From contig DATGWP010000178.1 in the NCBI GenBank assembly GCA_035299425.1, positions 1-7,186 on the forward strand: a stretch of 7,186 nt of DNA. Reading direction: 5' to 3'. This document shows, piece by piece, positions 1 to 6,593 of this stretch. A program made the position numbers and the translations under genes. The DNA comes from Bog-950 sp035299425. GTDB lineage: Bacteria > Bacteroidota > Bacteroidia > Chitinophagales > LD1. How positions within the stretch are numbered: position 1 is the first letter of the stretch; each line of letters begins with the position of its first letter. The notes beneath the pieces were generated by a model that was not told where the DNA came from, searched no databases, and was given only the letters and a program-made list of their open reading frames with translations.

Positions 1-981
1 AATTGCACCATCGCTGGCACCAAAACAATTTACATCGGTAACTACACCTGTAACCTGAACCTGTGGTGGATTAACCGGTGTAACAGTAGTAGTTGCAGTA
101 CAAGAGCTATCATCGGTAGCAACAACAGTATAGGTTTGTGCCGAAAGCCCGGTAGCTGTTGCAGTTGTTTGGCCCGTTGGAGTCCATAAATATGTGGGAG
201 TGCCTACGCCGCCCGCAGCATTAACAGTAGCTGTGCCATCACTGGCATTAAAACAGCTGGGGTTAGTAACTACCGGTGGTGCAAATTGCAGTCCTGTAGC
301 CGGTTGGGTAACGTTGTAAGTAGCAGTTGCCGTGCAGTAATAAGAGTCGTGCACTGTAACAGTATAAGTGCCGGCTGCCAGGTTATTAGCCGTAGCGGTG
401 GTTGATAAAACACCCGGTGCCCATGTGTATGTATAAGGTGCAGTACCCCCGTTATTGCTTACGGTAATAGAGCCGGTACTCTCATTGAAGCATCGCACAT
501 TTTGAATGGTAGCACCTAAAAAATTAATTTGCGATGGCTGAAGAACTACTACAGTGCTGGTAGCACTGCACAAGTTAGCATCGCGCACCGTTACAGTGTA
601 AGCCCCTGCTACTAGGCCGGTAGCGGTTTGCCCTGTTTGCCCATTGCTCCAGGCATAGGTATAAGCGCCGGTTCCGCCGCTGGGGTTAGCAGTAATAGTG
701 CCCTGGGCTTCGCCAAAACACGAATCGTGCAGTATAGTTGTAGTGAAAGTTAACTGCGTAGGCTGCGTAATGGTAGCGCTGGCAGTGCCTGAGCAACCGG
801 TGGCATCGCTCACAGTAACCTGGTAAGTGCCCGGGCCAAGATTACTTGCTGTATTAAGGTTACCGGTGGCCGCATTAGCGCTCCAGGTATAATTAAACGG
901 TGAAGTACCCTGGGTTGAAGCTGCCAGTATAGAGCCGTTATTGGCGCCAAAGCAGGTAGCATTAGTAGGTGTAGCGGTAGG
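1..981 (-). repeat. Array of SprB-type protein repeats in the adhesin
   Basis: Five successive repeat units can be aligned by their opening CFG/CFN motif, with cysteines at residues 939, 1017, 1093, 1172 and 1248, a spacing of 78, 76, 79 and 76 residues. Each complete unit reads roughly as CF-x-x-(N/S)-x-G-(S/T), an aromatic-Thr-Trp strand (YTW, YAW, YLW), a G-x-Y-x-V-x-V or T-Y-T-V strand, then D-x-x-x-C. This matches the SprB repeat family, first known from the Flavobacterium johnsoniae gliding adhesin SprB. The last unit is cut by the window edge, so the copy number is unknown. The units are diverged at DNA level, so they are old duplications rather than a fresh tandem expansion. The two cysteines per unit could form a disulfide in each domain. 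Confidence 0.88.
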
Positions 982-3768
982 TGTAATAGAGCCGATAGTA
1001 ACCGCCACGGTATCACGCCTTACACAGGCACCACCATTCATGGTAACCACATAGGTGGTATTAACCGTTGGCGACACCGAAATGTTTTGCGTATTGCCCA
1101 CATTGGTACCGGTCAGGGTTGTCCAAACAAAACTGGCAGGGCCCGGCAATGGTGTACCGGTAACTGTAGCACTTAATGCAACCGGCGCATTAGGACACGA
1201 TGACCTGTCGGGCCCGGCACTTACCGATGAATTATCTACCTGCACGGTTACATTGCCCGTACCCGGGCAAGTAGGCCCATTGGATATACTCACGTTATAA
1301 AGCGTAGTTACTATAGGGCTGGTGGTAGGGCTATCTATGGCCGGGTTAGATACGGCATTAGGACCGGTTGACGGAGTCCACACAACCGTGTAGTTATCAA
1401 GATCGGGGGCGCAATAATTAAACCTTACGTTTGGCCGCAAAGTAGAGGTGGTTGGTGCTATAGGGCCAGGGCATTGATCCGGTGTACCCACCGAGTATAA
1501 ATAGCTGGTAAATGGAGTGGTGGTACAGGCGGCTTTGTTGTTCTGTGCGCCAAAAGTATTGGGGTTATACCAGCAGATATCTATTATCAGATTTGAAGTA
1601 CCATCCCACGAAAAAGCATTCTGCAATAAAAACCCGTTGAAGTTGGCTATAGGCTGATAACTGGCAGCTGAATAAACAGTAATTAAATTGTTCTGCCACG
1701 TAGTTAAACTGGTTAAGTTGGTACAACCCATTTTAATAGTAAAATTCTGTAGTTGCGGGTTACCATTAAAAATCTTTATCCAGAAAGTAACTGCCTTAAT
1801 AATGGCAGGACCACCCATGGCAGCGTTTATCTCGGCAGCTGTATACAGCATCTGGTTGCGGCCACTGCGCACAAAATTGCCAAACAAAGTAGGCGCCTGC
1901 AGCGCTGTGCCGGGTTGCGGTATACTATCGGAACCTATAAACGGTGTAGCAAGGTTACCGGCGCATGTTGGGCTGTTGCCACAGGTAACGGGTAATATAC
2001 TGGCCGCTAACTGTACCTGCTGGCCAGGGCAAATTATCATAGGATTGGCTGTAACCGTTACCGGTACTGCTATACCATTTACCGATACCTGCACCGCATC
2101 GGTTTTGGTGCAGCCGCCTGCATCTGTAACCGCTAAGGTATAGGTAGTTGTTGCAGATGGCATTACGGATGGAGTAAGAGTGGCACTGCCGCTGCTGATA
2201 GGCCCACCGGTCCATAAATAAGTATAATTACCGGCAGGGGTTACAGAGCCATTCAAATTAATGGCCTGGTTACCACAAATAGTAGTATCAGTCCCTGCAT
2301 TAACAGTATAGTTACTGGTGCTAACGGTAACCGTAGCGGTAGCCGTAGCAGTGCAGTTATCCGCCGAGGTATAGGTAACTGTGTAAGTAGTAGTAGCACC
2401 CGGCGAAACGTTTACACTGGCAGTATTGCCCGCACCGTTGCTCCAGCTATAAGTACCTCCAGGTGTGCTGGCGGTGGCGCTGATAGTAGCCTGCAAGCCT
2501 GTGCAAATGGTATCGCTGACAGTGGTAAGTGTAGGATTGGCAAATACCTGAACAGACTGAGATGATACCTGCGTACAACCCGTAGCAGACTGAGTAGTAA
2601 GTGATACTAAATAGGTGCCCGGGGTAGAATATGTTTTAGCTGGTGGGTTCTGTACTGTAGATGTGGTAGCGTCGCCAAAACTCCATGAATATGGTGTGGC
2701 ACCCGTAGCACCCACACTGTTATTGGTGAAACTTGCTGTAACACTGCCGCAACCGCTGGATGGCGAAACAGTGAAGGCCGAGGTTGGCGCCATGGTAAAC
2801 GTACTGCCCGTAAAATTAAAATCAATTGTACACGTGCTGCCGGGCGTGTATTGGTCTATCATAATTACGTAGGTACTGCCTGCTGTAACGTTAACCCCCT
2901 GGCATATCTCAAGAGCGGCATTACCGCTGGCAGCAGTATTGTTGCACCCTGTACCTGCAGGCCCACCCTGCATACCTTGCGCAGCTGTAATAGAGGGTGT
3001 AAAAAAACCACCTGTAAAATTATAATTACAAGCTACACGCACACCAGGGCAACCACCGGTAATATCATACACGGCCCAATCGAACTCGGTAGTGTTGGAA
3101 TTTGGCGCACCGCAAGTAGGTGTAGCGCGCCAGTTAAGCAAGCCACCCTGCCCTACGGTAAAAGCGAAGATGATAGGCTGTTGCATGGCCCCGGTAAAGC
3201 AAGGCGGCTGAAAGCCGTTTGACCCGGGAGCAACAGTGGCTGTAAATGAGTTCATGGTACACATAGGTGCCGCTGTACTACAATCTTTACCGGTAGTAGC
3301 AGGTGTAATGGTAGAACCTATACAAAGTTGAAAGGTGCCGCCGCTATTGGTAGCAGATGATACAAAAACCCACACTTGCGTACCTGCCGGCACAGCCCAG
3401 GTAGCAGTAGCCGCACCTCCTGCAGTAGATGCGGCATTACAAGCACTTATAGTATTGTTATTACACCCTACTGTTTTTAATGATACAACAAGGTTAGATG
3501 CAGGTGTGCCACCCGTAGGTGTGGCTATAACAATATTATTGGGCCCTGTAGCAATATAGGTAAACCATACCTCCTGGCTGCCCGATGTTTCGCAGCCCGA
3601 AAAAAGGCCATCATCGGTAGCACCAGACAAAGTTCCGTTAACACAAATATTACCAGATGAAGGAATGATAACTGCTGTAGAATTAATACAGTTATCGTTT
3701 GCAGGTTGGGCCTGCGCCAGGGCCATAAGCAATACAGAAAAAACTAAAAAGGTAAATTTTTTAATCAT
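1..3768 (-). CDS. Giant secreted adhesin with PKD, Ig-like and SprB repeats (C-terminus beyond window)
   Basis: One uninterrupted frame of 1256 codons runs from an ATG at 3766-3768 to the window edge. Residues 1-20 form a signal peptide (lysines 3-4, hydrophobic core, cleavage likely after ALAQA). Two N-terminal modules follow: about 22-155, opening with PANDNC, and about 160-328, with DCSTA and EFDWAVYD motifs, as common in T9SS-exported proteins of Bacteroidota. Next come a PKD domain (about 330-411, WSFGD at 362-366), Ig-like domains (about 412-488, 489-570, 571-844 and 845-928, the third split by an inserted domain) and SprB-type repeats from about 930. Its role is inferred: a cell-surface or released adhesin, possibly linked to gliding or polymer attachment. 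A C-terminal T9SS sorting or gliding-motility-associated domain is expected outside the window but unseen. There is no Shine-Dalgarno; the start lies 8 bp after the preceding gene's stop, so coupled translation is likely. The protein is rich in Thr, Ser, Asn and Gly and very poor in Lys. Confidence 0.93.
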   Translation of the reverse strand, partial: MIKKFTFLVFSVLLMALAQAQPANDNCINSTAVIIPSSGNICVNGTLSGATDDGLFSGCETSGSQEVWFTYIATGPNNIVIATPTGGTPASNLVVSLKTVGCNNNTISACNAASTAGGAATATWAVPAGTQVWVFVSSATNSGGTFQLCIGSTITPATTGKDCSTAAPMCTMNSFTATVAPGSNGFQPPCFTGAMQQPIIFAFTVGQGGLLNWRATPTCGAPNSNTTEFDWAVYDITGGCPGVRVACNYNFTGGFFTPSITAAQGMQGGPAGTGCNNTAASGNAALEICQGVNVTAGSTYVIMIDQYTPGSTCTIDFNFTGSTFTMAPTSAFTVSPSSGCGSVTASFTNNSVGATGATPYSWSFGDATTSTVQNPPAKTYSTPGTYLVSLTTQSATGCTQVSSQSVQVFANPTLTTVSDTICTGLQATISATASTPGGTYSWSNGAGNTASVNVSPGATTTYTVTYTSADNCTATATATVTVSTSNYTVNAGTDTTICGNQAINLNGSVTPAGNYTYLWTGGPISSGSATLTPSVMPSATTTYTLAVTDAGGCTKTDAVQVSVNGIAVPVTVTANPMIICPGQQVQLAASILPVTCGNSPTCAGNLATPFIGSDSIPQPGTALQAPTLFGNFVRSGRNQMLYTAAEINAAMGGPAIIKAVTFWIKIFNGNPQLQNFTIKMGCTNLTSLTTWQNNLITVYSAASYQPIANFNGFLLQNAFSWDGTSNLIIDICWYNPNTFGAQNNKAACTTTPFTSYLYSVGTPDQCPGPIAPTTSTLRPNVRFNYCAPDLDNYTVVWTPSTGPNAVSNPAIDSPTTSPIVTTLYNVSISNGPTCPGTGNVTVQVDNSSVSAGPDRSSCPNAPVALSATVTGTPLPGPASFVWTTLTGTNVGNTQNISVSPTVNTTYVVTMNGGACVRRDTVAVTIGSITPTATPTNATCFGANNGSILAASTQGTSPFNYTWSANAATGNLNTASNLGPGTYQVTVSDATGCSGTASATITQPTQLTFTTTILHDSCFGEAQGTITANPSGGTGAYTYAWSNGQTGQTATGLVAGAYTVTVRDANLCSATSTVVVLQPSQINFLGATIQNVRCFNESTGSITVSNNGGTAPYTYTWAPGVLSTTATANNLAAGTYTVTVHDSYYCTATATYNVTQPATGLQFAPPVVTNPSCFNASDGTATVNAAGGVGTPTYLWTPTGQTTATATGLSAQTYTVVATDDSSCTATTTVTPVNPPQVQVTGVVTDVNCFGASDGAI
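1411..1983 (-). other. Domain inserted into the third Ig-like domain of the adhesin
   Basis: Residues about 596-786 of the adhesin do not look like an Ig-like repeat. They contain GRNQMLYTAAEI (M640), a mixed strand stretch with AVTFWIKIF and FTIKMGC, and SWDGTSNLIIDICWYN. Such segments recur in large secreted Bacteroidota proteins, but I cannot name the fold. The stretch before it (ICPGQQVQLAAS, C580) looks like the first strands of an Ig-like domain, and the stretch after it (NYTVVWTP with W797, then TTLYNVSIS and VTVQV to 844) looks like the remaining strands. The simplest reading is a separate domain nested in the loop between the second and third strands. The boundaries are approximate. 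Confidence 0.6.
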
Positions 3769-3776
3769 AGTAGGCG

Positions 3777-4079
3777 TTACTGTTTAACAGGTGCTAAACC
3801 GGCAACACGGTTTTTAGAGTAAATTATCAATATGGTGTTCTCATTCAGCGTATAGCTGTTATCTTCAGTATCTTTTCTGTTCTTCTCAATTATTTCGGCA
3901 AGGTTAGAGGGCAGGCTTGTCATTATGCGGGCATCTATCGCTTTTAGCTCATAGGTACCTTTAAGTGCATCAATCTTCTTTTGCAATTCGGGCACTTCGC
4001 CCTTGTTGGAATTAACCTGGGCATTGCTGCTAAATGCCACCATTAAAAGTAGTAACAGGGATATTAAATTCTTGACCAT
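3777..4079 (-). CDS. Small secreted protein of unknown function, paired with the adhesin
   Basis: This 100-residue protein starts with ATG and has a clear signal peptide: K3, a leucine-rich core at residues 5-13, and likely cleavage after SSNA at residue 20, leaving a mature protein of about 80 residues. The mature part is charged: a helical stretch rich in Lys and Glu (about 28-48), a second one (about 57-72), then a hydrophobic strand TILIIYS (82-88) and a short basic tail. There is no lipobox cysteine and no further membrane segment, so a periplasmic or released protein is likeliest. I do not recognise the family. Its stop codon lies 8 bp before the adhesin ATG on the same strand, which points to one operon and possibly coupled translation; an accessory, folding or surface-linked role for the adhesin is inference only. 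No Shine-Dalgarno is visible. Confidence 0.75.
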   Translation of the reverse strand: MVKNLISLLLLLMVAFSSNAQVNSNKGEVPELQKKIDALKGTYELKAIDARIMTSLPSNLAEIIEKNRKDTEDNSYTLNENTILIIYSKNRVAGLAPVKQ

Positions 4080-4227
4080 AGCTTGTTCGTTAAACGAGGG
4101 ACGTAAAAGTAAAATAATTCACTTCATACACCATACACTAAAATACACATTCTATTGACAGCTTTTCAGCCTTATGTGTTGCATCAATAAAGCATGTTTT
4201 TTAGGCAAACGCCCATATTTTTAACCC

Positions 4228-4962
4228 TTAGCCCTGCGGCGCGGTAGCAAGCATGGCACCCAGTAGCCGCTGCAACTGAGGTAAGCAGTGGTATAACTCT
4301 TCAAATGATTGGATAACGAAATACTGCTGCTGCATTTTATCTTTGTGAAATGCCGAATTTAACACCGCAGCCACATCAAAGTTATGGCGCGCCGGTTCGG
4401 GGCCCAGGCTATACTCTGTTTCGCCCGATGATGAAATAATGCCCGCTCCATAAATTTTAACCTTCTCCCCTTCCTGTATCAGGCCAAACTCGATAGTAAA
4501 CCAGTATATGCGGCTCATAAGTTCAATGGCATAAGGATTATCTATATGCTGCAAGGCTATCTCGCTCAAGCCGTGCAAAAAATCGCAGAAATGCTGGTCG
4601 GTAAGCAACGGAATATGCCCAAACACATCGTGAAACATATCGGGTTCCTCTATGTAGTTTAGCTGCGAAAGGTTGCGCAGCCAACAGGTGGCCGGAAAAC
4701 GGCGCCGGTTTAATAGCATAAAAAAGTCCCTGTCAGGTATTATGCCAGGCACGGCCTGTATATGCCAGCTGGTATGTTTTTCGAGCAAGGCATTGGTTTC
4801 TGTAAAATCGGGGATACGGTCAGCAGTAAAATTTATCTTCTCCAGTCCGTCCATATATTTTTGGGTAACCGTATCGTGCAGGTTGTTTATCTGTTTTTCG
4901 AAAAGTGTTTGCCATACCGTAAAGTGTTCCGGCGCGTATTTGTCGTATTCCTGCTGTAACAT
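4228..4962 (-). CDS. phhA: Phenylalanine 4-monooxygenase (phenylalanine hydroxylase)
   Basis: A 244-residue cytoplasmic enzyme of the aromatic amino acid hydroxylase family, which converts phenylalanine to tyrosine with O2, a pterin cofactor and non-haem iron. The catalytic core is complete. H111 and H116 in the motif EEPDMFHDVFGH and E158 in YWFTIEFGL correspond to the 2-His-1-carboxylate iron ligands of the family, with the expected spacing of 5 and about 42 residues. The RRFPATCWLR segment (87-96) matches the substrate/pterin-binding stretch, and GAGIISSSGE the conserved loop near the active site. There is no N-terminal ACT regulatory domain, as usual for bacterial single-domain enzymes, and the length fits them. 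The pterin dehydratase partner phhB is not in the window. The start is the only in-frame ATG upstream of the conserved core that gives the family length. The gene follows a terminator hairpin closely, so its promoter is unclear. Confidence 0.95.
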   Translation of the reverse strand: MLQQEYDKYAPEHFTVWQTLFEKQINNLHDTVTQKYMDGLEKINFTADRIPDFTETNALLEKHTSWHIQAVPGIIPDRDFFMLLNRRRFPATCWLRNLSQLNYIEEPDMFHDVFGHIPLLTDQHFCDFLHGLSEIALQHIDNPYAIELMSRIYWFTIEFGLIQEGEKVKIYGAGIISSSGETEYSLGPEPARHNFDVAAVLNSAFHKDKMQQQYFVIQSFEELYHCLPQLQRLLGAMLATAPQG

Positions 4963-4983
4963 ACATGTGCTGTTTGAAAAAAT

Positions 4984-5020
4984 GAAATAAAAAAACGCCC
5001 GGTTCGTAAGAGCCGGGCGT
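4984..5020 (-). terminator. Rho-independent terminator after the porin gene
   Basis: A near-perfect hairpin spans 4995-5020: eleven stem pairs (one of them G-U) closed by a four-base loop at 5006-5009, with a GC-rich stem core ACGCCCGG/CCGGGCGT. On the minus strand it is followed at once by seven T, then more T-rich sequence down to about 4979, the classic intrinsic terminator layout for transcripts leaving the porin gene that ends at 5134. On the plus strand the hairpin is followed by ATATCTTTTT, so it might also work weakly in the other direction. It sits only about 30 bp before the phhA start codon. Confidence 0.8.
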
Positions 5021-5133
5021 ATATCTTTTTAATGTGCAACCACAATAATATTACCCGCTATACCTGTAGCGATAATAATAAGTTGTGTATATAGTGCTGC
5101 GCATTATGGTATGAAGATAATAAAATTCATGAA

Positions 5134-6393
5134 TTATATACCTAACTCAATTTGAAAACGCCAGCCTAAGTTATTGTGGTGGTTAGCCTTTTTAACCATA
5201 TCGTATTGGCGCTGGTAAGTAAGGTCAGTTTGTATTTTCAGTTTGTGGCCCATAAAATATTTGGTAAGGCAAATAGCATATTCGCTTTTCATCTTTTCCT
5301 TATCCTGTATCTGCACCGATGGTATAAGCAGCGAGTGACGCACGGCAATTTCTACCATTGGTTTTTTAAAACAATAACTGGCCTGAGTATTTGCACCCAT
5401 ACCGGCATAAGCGTAGCGCATGCTGCTGCTGTCTTCATTAAAGCTTTTAGGGTTATCTACTTTGCGGTAAAGGTACTCGCTGGTAAGGGCAAAACCCCTG
5501 TATTTAAACACCAGGTCGCCCATAGCAGATAGCATATTTTTGGGTTCGTATAAATTAAAGCCCAGTTGCCCGCCGGTTCGCTGTGCCAGATGGTTGTAGC
5601 TTACTACACCACCAAAATTAAGTTTGGGCTTTTTCTCTCCTACCAGGTCACCTTCAAAGTAGTCGCCGCCATCGGTAAACTTACCCAAAGGCAAAAACTC
5701 TACCCGCGCTGTATAGGCCAGGCCTTTATCTGTCTTTACAATGTTTCTTCCCTCGCCGCTGGTAATAGCTGTTTTGATTATAAAATGAAAGTCTTTATAG
5801 TGGTTGGTATAGTTTACAAACGCCCCAAAATCGCGGTCGAGCGTTAGTGCGCCGTTTACTATAGACCTATCGGCAAACTGTAGTTCGCCCGAGGAATTGA
5901 CACGCTGGCGGTTGCCCGGCAGTTTGCCTTGCCCCATAGAAAAAGTAAACCCTTGCGGTATAGTGTAACTTATCATAGCATCGCGCAGTACATTGGGCAC
6001 CCCGCTTACGTCCCAATCCATATCGGCCCGCGAAAACGACAGCTGAATGTTGTAAGTTAAACCAGGGGTATATATATAGCCCCCAAGCCTTAACCGTATG
6101 CGGCGAACCCTGAAATCGAACTCCTCAGGGGTAAAATCTTTGTCGGAGGTGGAAATGTAACCCACCCGGCTTTGAATGCGAAACCGCATGTAAATAGAAA
6201 AGAACTTATCAGGCGTGGTAATACCTATGCCGCTTTTAAGGCTAAACCAGGCCGGCAGCGCTACCGTGCGCTTTCCCAATTTAAGGCTATCTACTTTTGC
6301 AGCCTCGGGGTTGGCGAGGGCAATAGCCGAAAAAGAAATAACCAGAAGAAGGGTGAAAAAAAACTTAAAATGGCGCGGGTTGAGCTGCTGCAT
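5134..6393 (-). CDS. Outer-membrane porin, phosphate-selective porin O/P family
   Basis: A 419-residue beta-barrel protein of the OprO/OprP-like family (Pfam phosphate-selective porins O and P), expected to form a channel in the outer membrane. Residues 1-27 are a signal peptide (basic start, core FFFTLLLVISFSAIAL, cleavage after ALA). The mature part shows family hallmarks: FDFRVRRIRLRLGG at 92-105, the alternating strand YNIQLSFSRAD at 114-124, and the GQGKLPGNRQ...LQFADRS region at 154-177, which resembles the GQFKTPF...LQFVDRS pattern of relatives. Alternating polar/hydrophobic strands continue to the C-terminus, which ends in IELGI rather than the common terminal aromatic residue. The family name does not settle the substrate; many Bacteroidota members are annotated only as porins. 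The gene has its own upstream spacer with a candidate promoter and ends before a strong terminator, so it may be a single-gene unit. Confidence 0.88.
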   Translation of the reverse strand: MQQLNPRHFKFFFTLLLVISFSAIALANPEAAKVDSLKLGKRTVALPAWFSLKSGIGITTPDKFFSIYMRFRIQSRVGYISTSDKDFTPEEFDFRVRRIRLRLGGYIYTPGLTYNIQLSFSRADMDWDVSGVPNVLRDAMISYTIPQGFTFSMGQGKLPGNRQRVNSSGELQFADRSIVNGALTLDRDFGAFVNYTNHYKDFHFIIKTAITSGEGRNIVKTDKGLAYTARVEFLPLGKFTDGGDYFEGDLVGEKKPKLNFGGVVSYNHLAQRTGGQLGFNLYEPKNMLSAMGDLVFKYRGFALTSEYLYRKVDNPKSFNEDSSSMRYAYAGMGANTQASYCFKKPMVEIAVRHSLLIPSVQIQDKEKMKSEYAICLTKYFMGHKLKIQTDLTYQRQYDMVKKANHHNNLGWRFQIELGI

Positions 6394-6414
6394 GTATATT
6401 GTAATTTGAGATTA

Positions 6415-6443
6415 CAAATACATGAATTAAATGTTATTGCAAC
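6415..6443 (-). promoter_or_regulatory. Candidate Bacteroidota-type promoter of the porin gene
   Basis: On the minus strand TGTATTTG (6415-6422) matches seven of eight positions of the Bacteroidota -7 element TAnnTTTG, and GTTG (6440-6443) lies 17 bp upstream as a partial -33 TTTG element. A start about 7 bp downstream of the -7 element would leave a leader of roughly 15 bases before the porin ATG. The spacer is slightly short and both boxes are imperfect, and AT-rich sequence offers such matches by chance. Confidence 0.3.
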
Positions 6444-6452
6444 TTTCCCTGT

Positions 6453-6510
6453 ATGTTATCTTAATGTTAACACACCAATGAAATGACAAAAATTACGATG
6501 TTATCTTAAT
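6453..6510. repeat. Pair of 13-bp direct repeats upstream of the porin gene
   Basis: The 13-mer ATGTTATCTTAAT occurs at 6453-6465 and exactly again at 6498-6510, 45 bp start to start, upstream of the candidate porin promoter. The heptamer ATGTTAT at its head also occurs at 6431-6437 and 6564-6570, giving steps of 22, 45 and 66 bp between the four copies. This could be a set of regulator-binding sites upstream of the porin, but the sequence is AT-rich and no known operator is recognised. Confidence 0.4.
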
Positions 6511-6593
6511 CATATTTAAAAAACAACTGAATATTATTATAAAAGCACTATAAGGTTTATTAAATGTTATGCCTGGTATTCCACTGCCTGCAC

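Noticed and set aside
1..981. The repeat-rich left end considered as a CRISPR array or DNA-level tandem repeat.
   Set aside because: The roughly 230-bp periodicity comes from protein repeats in an open frame; units are diverged at DNA level and there are no short identical repeats with unique spacers.
1688..2143. A plus-strand open frame of about 150 codons inside the adhesin region.
   Set aside because: It is antisense to a continuous minus-strand frame with clear signal peptide, PKD, Ig-like and SprB domains, and its translation has no domain-like features. The same holds for the other plus-strand and off-frame open stretches across 1-3768.
4087..4097. An 11-bp palindrome TCGTTAAACGA just upstream of the small secreted protein gene, considered as an operator.
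   Set aside because: Five-base arms around one base are short and nothing else supports regulator binding.
4080..4227. A terminator for phhA in the spacer before the small secreted protein gene.
   Set aside because: Only stems of three or four pairs were found and none is followed by a T-run on the minus strand, so read-through into the next gene remains possible.
6511..6593. A terminator after the EEP gene.
   Set aside because: The stretch is AT-rich but offers only three-pair stems such as TGG/CCA without a T-run.
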